DNA of 29,538 nucleotides from DATJSN01 sp035504095 (GTDB taxonomy: Bacteria; Planctomycetota; Phycisphaerae; WQYP01). Shown here piece after piece: positions 6,704 through 15,105 of the stretch; position 1 is the first letter of the stretch, and every line of letters begins with the position of its first letter. The stretch spans positions 1 through 29,538 of the forward strand of contig DATJSN010000091.1 in assembly GCA_035504095.1 (NCBI GenBank), written 5' to 3'. A program made the position numbers and the translations under genes. Below the pieces are notes generated by a model that did no database searches, had not been told where the DNA came from, and worked only from the letters and a program-made list of their open reading frames with translations.

Positions 6704-9265
6704 ATGCGCTACGTGCGATTCATAGTCCCATCCGTCCTGATCCTGCTGATTCTTCTGGCGGGAATATGGTTCTACTTCAAGCAGCATCACTCTGTTTCAT
6801 CGGTAAGCAATGTCGGCCTTCCGACCCAAGCTCAACGTCAGGCTGCACTTGCTCTTATCCCACAGCAGGTTTTAGGGAATTCATCCAACTCCAATCTATA
6901 TTCCGAACCCAATTCCGAATTTCAAAACATAACCAATCCACCACCGGTTAATGGCAAGGCCATCGGTTTGATGGTGGCGCATATTCAGCCGGCGCCCGTG
7001 TTCGGAATGCGTGCACTGCATCCGGTAGTTGTTGGAGCATCGTTCCATCTTTTTGTCCCAACGATAACCCCCAGCAATATGGAAATCCCAACCGGCTGCT
7101 CGGCCCAGTTTATCACCGCCATGGTTTCCGATGGACAAGGCGGCGTCTGGATTGCCGATGAAGATACCGGCATCTATCACGGCACGCCTACCAGTGGCCG
7201 ATTTCCATTCATCTGGACGAACTATAACGCACAAAATAGTCCTGGCTTGGTCAGTGATAATATTTATTCGCTTTGCATGGATTTCCAGGGCCGCCTGTGG
7301 GCCGGTACGCTCCGCGATGGCGTATGTGTATTCAACGGCAAACAATGGGCAAATTACAATATCCTCACCGGTCCCTTAGGTGCACATGTCTTTGCCATCG
7401 GCTGCGATCCCAAAGACGGTTCGGTCTGGATGTGCACGGAAAATGGTATTAGCATCTACAATACTGCCCAAAATACTTGGCGTTACATTACCCGAGCCGA
7501 CGGCTTGCCGCCGAATCCGGATTGCCTCGCCTTTACACAAGATGGCACCGCTTATGTGGGCACTCAATGCGACGGATTGGCGATCTCATCCTATCCCTAT
7601 AGCCAATGGCGGGTCATCCGAGGTCCAGATCAATTAACTACGACGCCTTATGGTCCTGGTCTACCCGGCAACCTGATTAATTCGATAGCCATTAACAATG
7701 ATAGCCTGATTTATGTCGGCACCGATGAAGGTCTGGCCATCAGTGACGATGGCGGCAAAAGCTTTTATTACGAGCGCGGCCGCGATTATGCAGACAAGGT
7801 CAAAGGTTTATGGCGACCACCGGCGAAATGGCAATATCCTTCTCAGGCGACTCTTAACGCACTTTTACCAGAGGATCATATCACTTGCTTGACTGCGGAT
7901 AATGCAGGTCATTTATGGCTTGGAACTTGGCGCACCGGCTATGAGAGGCTGGATATTCCCCGACAAACGAGTTATCAGGCTGCCTATCCCGATGGTGTGT
8001 GGACAGGTCTCAACGGCTCATCAGCAACAATCCGCAATATGGCCGGATATGTAAACACTGTTCTACCCCTGCAAAACGGAGACACTCTGATCGGCTGGTA
8101 TGGAGGTGGCGTCACTCTTAACGGAGGCGCTCAATCAACAATTCAGGCAGACCAGGTCGCCTCCGTGGCAAAAACAATTCCTCTGTTGCCATTTGCTGCT
8201 CCGCCTTCGACTGATGCCAATCTTGCTGTTTTTATTAATAAACTTCATCAATTGCCTAACGTAATGTCTCAAGCCGCATATCTAGGTACAGATTGGACAA
8301 CCGAAGGAGATTGGGTCGGTCGCTATGGACGTCAATATGCCATTCTTTGCGCCGGCAACTGGCCGCTGGATAATTATGTAAGTCATGGATCAGAATTTTA
8401 TGAAATTCAAGGCCAAATGGGGCCGCATCATTCTGAGAATGATGGTATGCGCCGCTGGCTATCAAGCTCTGATACTAATGATCCACGAACTCTATATGAT
8501 CCTTGTTTTGGACTTCGTCGGCAGACGGAATGGGATGACCATGGTGAAGCCTATCCAGCCCAGTACGATGGACCGGATCTGTGGATTAAGATTCGCGTAC
8601 CAGGCGGCGTACAGCGTGTTAGCCTTTATTTTATAAATAATGACGGGCAAAAGGGTGGGAAAAATCCGCTCCGCGATTATTTGATTGAATTAAAAAAATG
8701 GTCGGTGTATTCCACAATCGTAATGAAGAAACCAACATTGGCTCGAGTCAGAGTCAGCAATTTTTATGGTGGTGTATACGAACAATTTCTAATCGCACAG
8801 CCGGGTTGGTACGTTTTTGTTATCCATCGAAATTCGAGTTTCAATACAATTTGCTCGGCTGTCTTAATTGACCGATTGATCGGACCGGAAACCGCTTTGG
8901 ATGCCATGCCCTTGTCATGGCTGGGCGATGAACATTTTGCGCCGCCGGAAGTTTCATATAGTTCGGTGAATGACGCGACAGTCGGTGTCGAAGCCTTGAG
9001 ATTATGGTCTGCATTAGATGTTGCATGGACTTCGTCTGATGCCATTGGACTTCAAATGCCGGACCGCATTCTGGCTTATCGAACGGCTCTAGCCGATAAG
9101 TTCAGCGATTCCATTTTAACTAACTGGCGATGGAAACTTAATATTTGGACGCCATCAGATCGTCAGGAATTTGCTGCTGTGATGGCCAGAGGATGGCAGG
9201 AAATGTTGAAAATCGATCCGAGTCTGGCGAATAATACGATTAATAGTGGAAATGAACACGGTTAA
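6704..9265 (+). CDS. Membrane-anchored beta-propeller protein (two-component-regulator-type repeats)
   Basis: An 853-aa protein with an N-terminal membrane anchor or signal (residues 5-26, IVPSVLILLILLAGIWFYF); the rest should face the periplasm or cell surface. Residues about 140-420 contain propeller repeats of the reg_prop kind: DGQGGVWIADEDTGIY, DFQGRLWAGTLRDGVCVFNG, DGSVWMCTENGISIYN, DGTAYVGTQCDGLAIS, LIYVGTDEGLAISDDGG and AGHLWLGTWRTGYERLD. Residues about 490-853 form an unrecognised domain that begins near TEGDWVGRYGRQYAILCAGN. No histidine kinase domain follows, so this is a stand-alone sensor/scaffold-like propeller. It is first in a run of ten closely spaced genes. AAAAGGA precedes ATG 6704. 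Known propellers in TTQ dehydrogenases are the heavy chains, so a scaffold role for the downstream MauA-like protein is possible but speculative. Confidence 0.82.
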   Translation: MRYVRFIVPSVLILLILLAGIWFYFKQHHSVSSVSNVGLPTQAQRQAALALIPQQVLGNSSNSNLYSEPNSEFQNITNPPPVNGKAIGLMVAHIQPAPVFGMRALHPVVVGASFHLFVPTITPSNMEIPTGCSAQFITAMVSDGQGGVWIADEDTGIYHGTPTSGRFPFIWTNYNAQNSPGLVSDNIYSLCMDFQGRLWAGTLRDGVCVFNGKQWANYNILTGPLGAHVFAIGCDPKDGSVWMCTENGISIYNTAQNTWRYITRADGLPPNPDCLAFTQDGTAYVGTQCDGLAISSYPYSQWRVIRGPDQLTTTPYGPGLPGNLINSIAINNDSLIYVGTDEGLAISDDGGKSFYYERGRDYADKVKGLWRPPAKWQYPSQATLNALLPEDHITCLTADNAGHLWLGTWRTGYERLDIPRQTSYQAAYPDGVWTGLNGSSATIRNMAGYVNTVLPLQNGDTLIGWYGGGVTLNGGAQSTIQADQVASVAKTIPLLPFAAPPSTDANLAVFINKLHQLPNVMSQAAYLGTDWTTEGDWVGRYGRQYAILCAGNWPLDNYVSHGSEFYEIQGQMGPHHSENDGMRRWLSSSDTNDPRTLYDPCFGLRRQTEWDDHGEAYPAQYDGPDLWIKIRVPGGVQRVSLYFINNDGQKGGKNPLRDYLIELKKWSVYSTIVMKKPTLARVRVSNFYGGVYEQFLIAQPGWYVFVIHRNSSFNTICSAVLIDRLIGPETALDAMPLSWLGDEHFAPPEVSYSSVNDATVGVEALRLWSALDVAWTSSDAIGLQMPDRILAYRTALADKFSDSILTNWRWKLNIWTPSDRQEFAAVMARGWQEMLKIDPSLANNTINSGNEHG

Positions 9266-9305
9266 ATGAATCTTAGAAGATTTTAGTCTTCCTGGGAGTA
9301 CAACC

Positions 9306-10157
9306 ATGCTTATGAACAGTCGAATCAAGTGGATAACTGTACTGGCGACGATGTCTCTATTAATCGTTTTCTATTTTGGGATTCGACTTGTATATGCCGA
9401 TAGCTACACAGTAAACGCAACTGCTTCGATAAGTGGACAGTTTAGTCCGAACCCAGTATTGATTAGCCAAGACACCGGGTGGAGTCCACAAACCACGGCG
9501 GGCGTCAGTGGCAATGTTACCCCGCCGCAACTTCCTCCTGAAGCTCAAATCACAAATGTGTCATGGACATGGTCGATTGTAAACGTTCAAGAGTCAGGTA
9601 CATATAGCGGAACCTATAACGATGTTTATGGTGGTTATTCAATCACCATTCCCAATAACGGTAGTTCTGACTCCGGTGCCACGATACAAGCCACATTTTC
9701 TTCTTGGGGTTACTGGCAAATTACCGTCCAGGGCAGTGTTACCATTACAGACAGTGATGGGAATACGTATTCAGGACAAACGAATAATGTCACTCTTGAT
9801 GTTACATCGGTCTGGGCCTCTATTGCTGTTGGTGGATATTCTATTTCACAATTAGAGAATGATACAGTACTCATACCTTTTACAAATTCACAGGATGGAC
9901 TATCGTTTACTCCATCAACGTGGACCGTCACCGCGACGCCGGATGATGGTACAAATCAACTGACATGGACTGATGAATCCAGTCTTTTAGTTCAAGATAG
10001 CTATGGAAATATTTTGTCGACGCCCGAGCAAATACCGTCAGGCCAGGCATCCTTAACATTCACGGTACAGGCGACATCCGATGATGCGTCCTGGCCGACG
10101 ACTTTTACCTTAACAGATAATCCGGCTAGTGGGGGCTCGGTTACATCTGATCCGTAG
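9306..10157 (+). CDS. Secreted beta-sandwich (Ig-like) hypothetical protein
   Basis: A 283-aa protein with a signal peptide (RIKWITVLATMSLLIVFYFG, cleavage probably near VYA-DSY). The mature part is rich in Thr, Ser, Gly, Asn and Trp with alternating short strands, for example ITNVSWTWSIVNVQESG, GYWQITVQGSVTITDSDGNT and ASLTFTVQATSDD, as in Ig-like or PKD-like beta-sandwich modules. About two modules can be guessed (residues 35-165 and 170-275). No enzyme motif and no cysteines are visible in the mature region. It lies 40 bases after the propeller gene and 42 bases before the first mauD-like gene, so it is probably in the same transcript. Function unknown; a surface or matrix role is only a guess. 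Confidence 0.72.
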   Translation: MLMNSRIKWITVLATMSLLIVFYFGIRLVYADSYTVNATASISGQFSPNPVLISQDTGWSPQTTAGVSGNVTPPQLPPEAQITNVSWTWSIVNVQESGTYSGTYNDVYGGYSITIPNNGSSDSGATIQATFSSWGYWQITVQGSVTITDSDGNTYSGQTNNVTLDVTSVWASIAVGGYSISQLENDTVLIPFTNSQDGLSFTPSTWTVTATPDDGTNQLTWTDESSLLVQDSYGNILSTPEQIPSGQASLTFTVQATSDDASWPTTFTLTDNPASGGSVTSDP

Positions 10158-10199
10158 CAACTGCTTCACCACGTGTTTTAATAGGAAAATTCTGTATTT

Positions 10200-10721
10200 A
10201 TGCCGAATATTGGTTTTTATCTGTCGTTAAACGCATTGATCCTGCTTGTAGGCGGTATGGCGAGTATTTGGGCACTGAAAATCCTTAGGAGGCTTGAGTT
10301 TTTTGCTCCAGCTCCAGCCGGCGCCAAAGCTGTGCGCACAAAGTATGCGGTGGGAGATTTCTTTCCCATGGCAGCGATACCCGAGCATCTCAGGGATTAT
10401 TTTGCCAATGGTCCCGTCGTTTTTTTATTCCTCACTCCAAACTGTCCTGGTTGCAAGAATCTTATTCCCGCAGTTTCAGCGCTGGCGATGACATATCGCA
10501 ATATTCATTTCATAATTAGATTTGATTCTGAGAAAGCAAAAAATATACGCAGTGCTACTAATATTCACATTATCTCTACTGATGAAATTATCAATGAACT
10601 GGAACTTTCATTATTTCCCTGTGCAATGAAGACCGGTCAGGGAAAAATTGTGGCGTATGGCATCGTTAATAACATCGAACATTTTGAAAATGTTGTTGAA
10701 GCAAAAAGCTTATTCTGGTGA
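10200..10721 (+). CDS. MauD-like membrane-anchored thioredoxin-fold protein (first copy)
   Basis: A 173-aa protein with one N-terminal transmembrane helix (about residues 5-27) followed by a periplasmic thioredoxin-like domain. The redox motif is C82-P-G-C85 in VVFLFLTPNCPGCKNLIPAV, which matches the TPxCPxCK environment of MauD proteins. MauD is known to be needed for correct disulfide formation in the cysteine-rich light chain of methylamine dehydrogenase. The second half is short and lacks a clear cis-Pro segment, so it is more diverged than the copy at 11249. It lies 6 bases upstream of the mauE-like gene. A disulfide-handling role for the 18-cysteine MauA-like protein is inferred from family and context. 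Confidence 0.75.
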   Translation: MPNIGFYLSLNALILLVGGMASIWALKILRRLEFFAPAPAGAKAVRTKYAVGDFFPMAAIPEHLRDYFANGPVVFLFLTPNCPGCKNLIPAVSALAMTYRNIHFIIRFDSEKAKNIRSATNIHIISTDEIINELELSLFPCAMKTGQGKIVAYGIVNNIEHFENVVEAKSLFW

Positions 10722-10727
10722 TTTATA

Positions 10728-11252
10728 ATGATGGCTTTATTTGAACGATTTATTCAAATCTTTTTCGGCCTGCTTTTTCTGTATGCAAGCTTGGGGAAAT
10801 TTCGCGGCTTAAGGAACTTTCGAATGCAGTTGCTGCAATTTCCCATGATTCCTCATTCATTTTCTGGTGCTGTTGCAACTTTGGTCCCAGCAGCAGAATT
10901 AGTCATTGGTTGTATGCTGCTTCTCGGATTTAAATCTAGAATCGCTGCCATTTTAGGTGAATGTATGTTTATGATTTTTACATTTATTATCGTCTGGACG
11001 ATTATATCTAAGCGTAAAGTTGCTTGTTTTTGCTTTGGTGAAAATGATGGAACAATATCTTGGATGACATTTTTCCGTAATTTATTCCTGATAGTGCTTC
11101 TTGCGCCTTGTTTGTTTATGAACCATTCGGCGGAAGTAGGTATCATTGCCAACGCCATTTTTCTGCCGATCTATGGACTAGCCGGAATGTTATTGTTTCT
11201 TTCCATATTCCACCTCGCGGCACAACATCGGGAGGTATACGCAAAAATATGA
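10728..11252 (+). CDS. mauE: MauE-like (DoxX/MauE family) membrane protein
   Basis: A 174-aa integral membrane protein with four or more hydrophobic segments. Family features include an N-terminal FGLLFLYASLGKFRGLRNF, a conserved glutamate-containing helix VPAAELVIGCMLLLGF, and the signature C100-F-C102-F-G with ISWMTFFRNLFL after it. The last corresponds to the CxCFG...SWxxxxRN signature of MauE proteins. MauE works with MauD in maturation and export of the TTQ light chain; the paired cysteines probably exchange disulfides with the MauD thioredoxin domain. It is flanked by MauD-like genes on both sides. Its stop overlaps the next start (ATGA at 11249), indicating translational coupling. ATG 10731 is an equally possible start. 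Confidence 0.82.
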   Translation: MMALFERFIQIFFGLLFLYASLGKFRGLRNFRMQLLQFPMIPHSFSGAVATLVPAAELVIGCMLLLGFKSRIAAILGECMFMIFTFIIVWTIISKRKVACFCFGENDGTISWMTFFRNLFLIVLLAPCLFMNHSAEVGIIANAIFLPIYGLAGMLLFLSIFHLAAQHREVYAKI

Positions 11253-11833
11253 GCTTTATTTTTCAATTTATTCTTGCGTTTGGTACGCTGGCTATTTCAT
11301 TATTGCTTTTCCTTCTGGTCAGGCAAATTGGCCTGATCTCCAATCGTCTGAACATCGGCAACGCAAAAGGCAAGAACTTAGAATCGCTGGCAGTTGGAAC
11401 AGCCATTCCAAGAAGGGACTTTACTTCTTACGATCAATTGCAGGCATTTCATATTCCATTGCACGAAGGTGAACCTACCTATCTCCTATTTGCTGCTCTT
11501 TCCTGCGCCAAATGCCGTCCGCTTATTAGTAAACTCAGCACTCTTGAGCCGGAAATAGTTGGTCGCTTGGTTTTAATGTGCCTGGATTCAGGCATAAGCA
11601 ATAGATATGCAACTGAAATTGCAAATTTGGGTCTTGATAAAGTACGAATAGTTGAGGCCATTGCATTCTCAAGCGAATTCCACATCTTGAACACGCCATA
11701 TCTATATGTCGTGGATGAAAAAGGCTTCATTGCCTCTGCCGATATCGTATTTGATGGAAGCGATTTAACTAAAACCATACATCAATTCAGTAAGGAATCT
11801 GTTAAGGAGTTGGAATATGAACAAATCTCATGA
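11249..11833 (+). CDS. mauD: MauD-like thioredoxin-fold protein (second copy)
   Basis: A 194-aa protein. The start is ATG 11249, which overlaps the mauE-like stop and has GGAGGT at 11231-11236; a longer frame from 11108 lies inside mauE and is rejected. It has an N-terminal helix (about residues 3-24) followed by LVRQIGLISNRL, which resembles the LLRQxGxLxxR stretch of MauD. The thioredoxin-like domain has C86-A-K-C89 in FAALSCAKCRPLI and a cis-Pro-type segment TPYLYVVDEKGFI. Order and overlap mauE-mauD-mauA are the same as in known mau clusters. It probably guides disulfide formation in the downstream cysteine-rich protein, on the periplasmic side of the membrane. Confidence 0.82.
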   Translation: MSFIFQFILAFGTLAISLLLFLLVRQIGLISNRLNIGNAKGKNLESLAVGTAIPRRDFTSYDQLQAFHIPLHEGEPTYLLFAALSCAKCRPLISKLSTLEPEIVGRLVLMCLDSGISNRYATEIANLGLDKVRIVEAIAFSSEFHILNTPYLYVVDEKGFIASADIVFDGSDLTKTIHQFSKESVKELEYEQIS

Positions 11834-12422
11834 AAAGGGACAAGCGAATGCCATACTTTCAAATATTGACCAACGCATGACAATAGCATCGCAACGCTTG
11901 GCCAACGGATTCAGCAGAAGAAATTTTTTAGTCCGCACAAGTAAAATGCTAGCGCTACTTGTAGGAGTAGAGTTCCTAAATATTGTAACAAATCGAATGG
12001 CCTCGTCGAATGCTACTGCAGCTCCTTGTAAACTACAAACGGGTGCAAATTTGTGTACTCAAACGGGAATTGGTTGTGGACTGACTGGGCCGGCAATATG
12101 CGGAGGTAATACGGCATCTTACCCGAATTGTATTCAGCCGAACGGCTGCCCGGCAGGTACGACGCTGTCTACAGGGAGCTGGTCCGCGTGCTGTGTGTGT
12201 CCAAACGTATCCACCCAAGGGCAGGAAGTTACCTATAATGATTGTTGTGGAACGGTAAATAATACTCTATGCCCTAATTGGGGGCCATTAGCAGGCTGCG
12301 CAGGTCAAGGTGCGATTTCTTGTCCAAGTTGCGCATTTTCCGACTGGTGTCCGGCTAATATTGTGCACACGTATATATGCTCAATTATGACTGTCGGGGG
12401 TATATGCACGCCTGGTTCGTAG
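11817..12422 (+). CDS. mauA: MauA-like light chain with conserved TTQ-forming tryptophans
   Basis: A 201-aa protein resembling the light chain of methylamine/aralkylamine dehydrogenase. An N-terminal cytoplasmic stretch is followed by a twin-arginine signal SRRNFL (R34, R35) and a hydrophobic helix. The mature part has 18 cysteines. CPAGTTLSTGSW (W122) aligns with the CPPGTxLxTxSW of MauA; VTYNDCCG aligns with its YRDCCG, keeping the active-site Asp (D142); FSDWCPAN (W177) aligns with the second TTQ tryptophan; HTYICS keeps the active-site Tyr (Y186) and has Ser in place of Thr. The distance between the tryptophans is 55 residues, against 51 in Paracoccus MauA. The position of MauA Asp32 seems to hold Thr90, but that part aligns loosely. 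Family numbering is from memory. The start overlaps the mauD-like stop by 17 bases, with AAGGAG upstream. Confidence 0.82.
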   Translation: MNKSHEKGQANAILSNIDQRMTIASQRLANGFSRRNFLVRTSKMLALLVGVEFLNIVTNRMASSNATAAPCKLQTGANLCTQTGIGCGLTGPAICGGNTASYPNCIQPNGCPAGTTLSTGSWSACCVCPNVSTQGQEVTYNDCCGTVNNTLCPNWGPLAGCAGQGAISCPSCAFSDWCPANIVHTYICSIMTVGGICTPGS

Positions 12423-12477
12423 GCATCGCATCGGCTCATTGATAATAGTCACACCGATTGTGAGAAAGGATATAAAT

Positions 12478-13581
12478 ATGATTTTCCGTCTATTGTTATG
12501 TCTTGTTGCATTATTCCCGCTATTATTGATGCAGATATGTGCAGACGCTTCGCCATATCTCGCAACGGTTATCAGGCTTCCTGATGTGGTATCGTTAACT
12601 CCATCGCTATCTCTGCCTGTACCGCTCGGTTATGCAATTGTCTCTTACGACCTTGGCGGTATGTCGACAGGTAGTTGTTTTTTCTCACAAGTACCATTGT
12701 ATAGTGAGCATGATGTATATGTCGCGCCGACGAGTCAGAATGGCAGTTTCCTGGTGCTTGCCAATCTCAGTAGTGGAAGCGAAATGTTTCGGTATTCCGC
12801 GATAAACCCGGAGCAATGGAAGTCAATTTACATGTTTAAAGATAGTATTCCGATTGACGCGTTAGCGCCGCCACTGATGGTCGGTATGGATGGAACCGTT
12901 TGGATGTGGTTTGAATCGGCAACGGAAAAGAGTGACGTACTAAAAATATTCAGCCCTGACCTAGGTCACGAACTGGGCGTCTACGTTCTTCCGCCGAATC
13001 ATGCCTATAGCGCGATGGCCTTAATTGGTTCGAAGGCAGTGATATTTGAAGGTAGCAGTCTTGTAACACAAAGTTTGCCACAATATGACATCCGTGTTGT
13101 CCAAGAAAACGGTCATATAGAAAATATGAACAGTGTGGTTGGTAGTTGGCCGCCACGTTATATTTCTGCTGTCGACAATCTCGTCACAGGAATGAATCCG
13201 AACGGTGACTTGAGGGAATTCCAAGTCGATGACAGAGGCAAAATCAGCGTTACGCGAACATTGAAACTTCCCAGTCAGATGCAAGTCCAGGCATACACTG
13301 CCTTGGATGAAAAAACCGGAATTTGCGTGCTGCAAACATGGAAAGAGAACAATCCCGACGTATCGTCGTATCAGATTGCACTTTTTTCACTCACGGATGG
13401 GACTATTACTCAAACTGCGCCACTTGATTTTTCTGGTCAAGGCATATTTACATGGCATGATAATATATTCGTTGTAGATGTATCGGGTACAATTCATGCC
13501 TATACGCGGAAACTGCAAGCTATTGGGGCGTGTCCGCCATTAGCGGGGGGACTGAGTAATTATGCCGTGTCTCAACCGTGA
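12478..13581 (+). CDS. Secreted putative beta-propeller protein in the heavy-chain position
   Basis: A 367-aa protein with a signal peptide (MIFRLLLCLVALFPLLLMQI, cleavage near ADA-SPY). The mature part is beta-rich with repeating blade-like segments of 40-50 residues (DVYVAPTSQNGSFLVLANLS, VWMWFESATEKSDVLKIFSP, ISAVDNLVTGMNPNGDLREF, TGICVLQTWKE, NIFVVDVSGTIHAYTRKL). Size and fold type match the 370-400-aa propeller heavy chain (MauB) of TTQ dehydrogenases, but I see no clear sequence similarity to it, so the assignment rests on position and architecture. ATG 12478 has GAGAAAGGA upstream; the longer TTG start at 12439 is rejected. Its stop overlaps the next gene (GTGATG). It is the best candidate for a partner of the MauA-like protein. 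Confidence 0.72.
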   Translation: MIFRLLLCLVALFPLLLMQICADASPYLATVIRLPDVVSLTPSLSLPVPLGYAIVSYDLGGMSTGSCFFSQVPLYSEHDVYVAPTSQNGSFLVLANLSSGSEMFRYSAINPEQWKSIYMFKDSIPIDALAPPLMVGMDGTVWMWFESATEKSDVLKIFSPDLGHELGVYVLPPNHAYSAMALIGSKAVIFEGSSLVTQSLPQYDIRVVQENGHIENMNSVVGSWPPRYISAVDNLVTGMNPNGDLREFQVDDRGKISVTRTLKLPSQMQVQAYTALDEKTGICVLQTWKENNPDVSSYQIALFSLTDGTITQTAPLDFSGQGIFTWHDNIFVVDVSGTIHAYTRKLQAIGACPPLAGGLSNYAVSQP

Positions 13582-15083
13582 TGGATAGGCTGTCTTACGA
13601 TTTGTATTGGCTGTGGTGTATTTTATTATATATATATCAACATGCATACTTGAGTACTTTGATGCGGAAACTCTTTGCGATATCTTCTCGCCTTTTATGC
13701 ATCATATGCATTACCTTCTTCAGCGTTCATGATTTAAGAGCGGATAATCAAAACGATTTATGGTCCGATTTAATCAATGTGCTTTCAGCCAAACAGGTCA
13801 ATGCATCGCTTGAGAAATCCTTACTCAATAAATATCACGTTAGTCTAAATCAGGCCGGCGGTTTCATTGAAATAAATAATTGTTTTTTTACGCAAAACCA
13901 ATTTCCTGTATTAATGAATTCCAGTGAAGAATGGCCTCCAGCCATGGGAGGCACATCGTATTTACTTAAAGATCCGACTTATGGACGAATCATTCTATTA
14001 TGCACGCAAATTGACGCGGTGCCGATAGTGCAGGAAACGGTAATTGATCGAGTCATATTTCAAAGCAAACTCTGGGATGTATTCGACCCCCTTTTTTTTG
14101 ATGGACTTGATCCCACAAATAATGACGGAGTTAATGGATATAGACGGCAAAAATTACTTTATTATATAGCATCCGTTATGCGACATGTGGCTGTTCCGGA
14201 ACAAATGCTTCACCCCTATGAAGTCAGCACCAGTGCTCGCGAACTAGTTTTTGGGATGGCAGATTTAAAGAACGTCTCCGAATTCTACAATATGGATTTT
14301 CCTTTTGTTCATGATGCCGTTAATCATTTTCGCAGAATGTCGCATTTGTATTTATATGATCCAAAGGTTAATTTTCCACAACTCTCACAGAATGATATTC
14401 AGGACTATCTGGAATATAAGCGTACACTGCATATAGGATCAATAGCGGCATTTGAAGAGGATGCAATTGCCATAACGCCGAATCTGGAATTGGTGCCGAC
14501 CGCCATTCCTGATCTCGTACGTTCTTACCGTATAAGCGGCAATAATACCAATCGGCAGATTAATTTTGCGTTATTTCGACTTAAATTGGGCGCCAATGCA
14601 CTGACACCAGACGCCTTTCAGGAATTACCGGGAACATTGGAATCCTGGGAGGCGATTAATCTTCCAAATACACCAGGGCACCTGCAGCCAGGTTTTCGTG
14701 TTCCGATATATGTGAGTTGTATTCAGTGTCACGGACCGGGGGTCGTCAGGGGATTCAACCCACGAGGTAATTTTTTTGATCCTACACTAATTCGTTTTAC
14801 AAACAAACCTGAAACATTTAGCGCGGATAGAAACATCGATTATAAAGTCATGTCCGCAGAGTGTAAGGTACTTGGCAATTTATGGCAATTAAATTCTGAT
14901 CCCACTACTATCCTGAAATCATCGCAGTCAAGAACTTTTACAAAGGCCCCCACAGTTTCTCTTTTGGTTGGCGAGTTTAATAATACGGAATGGATATTTG
15001 TGTTTCTTAGCATTTTGATTGGAGGATGTATGTATTCTCGGTATTTTAAAAAAAAGACGAGCTATCTGATAAATTTATTTTAA
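13578..15083 (+). CDS. Single-CxxCH cytochrome-like, C-terminally anchored protein
   Basis: Up to 501 aa. Two starts are possible: GTG/ATG at 13578/13581, overlapping the previous stop, or ATG 13662, which gives a clean signal peptide (MRKLFAISSRLLCIICITFF, cleavage near LRA-DNQ). One c-type heme motif C381-I-Q-C384-H385 lies in VSCIQCHGPGVVRGFNP. A C-terminal hydrophobic helix (EWIFVFLSILIGGCMYSRYF) with a basic tail should anchor it with its bulk in the periplasm. The first 370 residues are not recognised; they contain several His and Tyr residues that could supply distal ligands. It could be the electron acceptor of the dehydrogenase, or it could stand in for the diheme enzyme MauG, but only one CxxCH is present. 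Both ideas are inference. Confidence 0.75.
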   Translation: MMDRLSYDLYWLWCILLYIYQHAYLSTLMRKLFAISSRLLCIICITFFSVHDLRADNQNDLWSDLINVLSAKQVNASLEKSLLNKYHVSLNQAGGFIEINNCFFTQNQFPVLMNSSEEWPPAMGGTSYLLKDPTYGRIILLCTQIDAVPIVQETVIDRVIFQSKLWDVFDPLFFDGLDPTNNDGVNGYRRQKLLYYIASVMRHVAVPEQMLHPYEVSTSARELVFGMADLKNVSEFYNMDFPFVHDAVNHFRRMSHLYLYDPKVNFPQLSQNDIQDYLEYKRTLHIGSIAAFEEDAIAITPNLELVPTAIPDLVRSYRISGNNTNRQINFALFRLKLGANALTPDAFQELPGTLESWEAINLPNTPGHLQPGFRVPIYVSCIQCHGPGVVRGFNPRGNFFDPTLIRFTNKPETFSADRNIDYKVMSAECKVLGNLWQLNSDPTTILKSSQSRTFTKAPTVSLLVGEFNNTEWIFVFLSILIGGCMYSRYFKKKTSYLINLF

Positions 15084-15105
15084 GATTCTGAAATAGAGGT
15101 GAGAT

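Noticed and set aside
11108..11248. Longer start for the second MauD-like protein
   Set aside because: It lies within the mauE-like gene; ATG 11249 has GGAGGT upstream and begins the expected membrane helix.
12439..12477. TTG start for the 12478 protein
   Set aside because: ATG 12478 has a better ribosome site and begins directly with a signal peptide.
13578..15083. MauG
   Set aside because: Only one CxxCH motif is present, while MauG needs two hemes, and the rest shows no peroxidase-like pattern.
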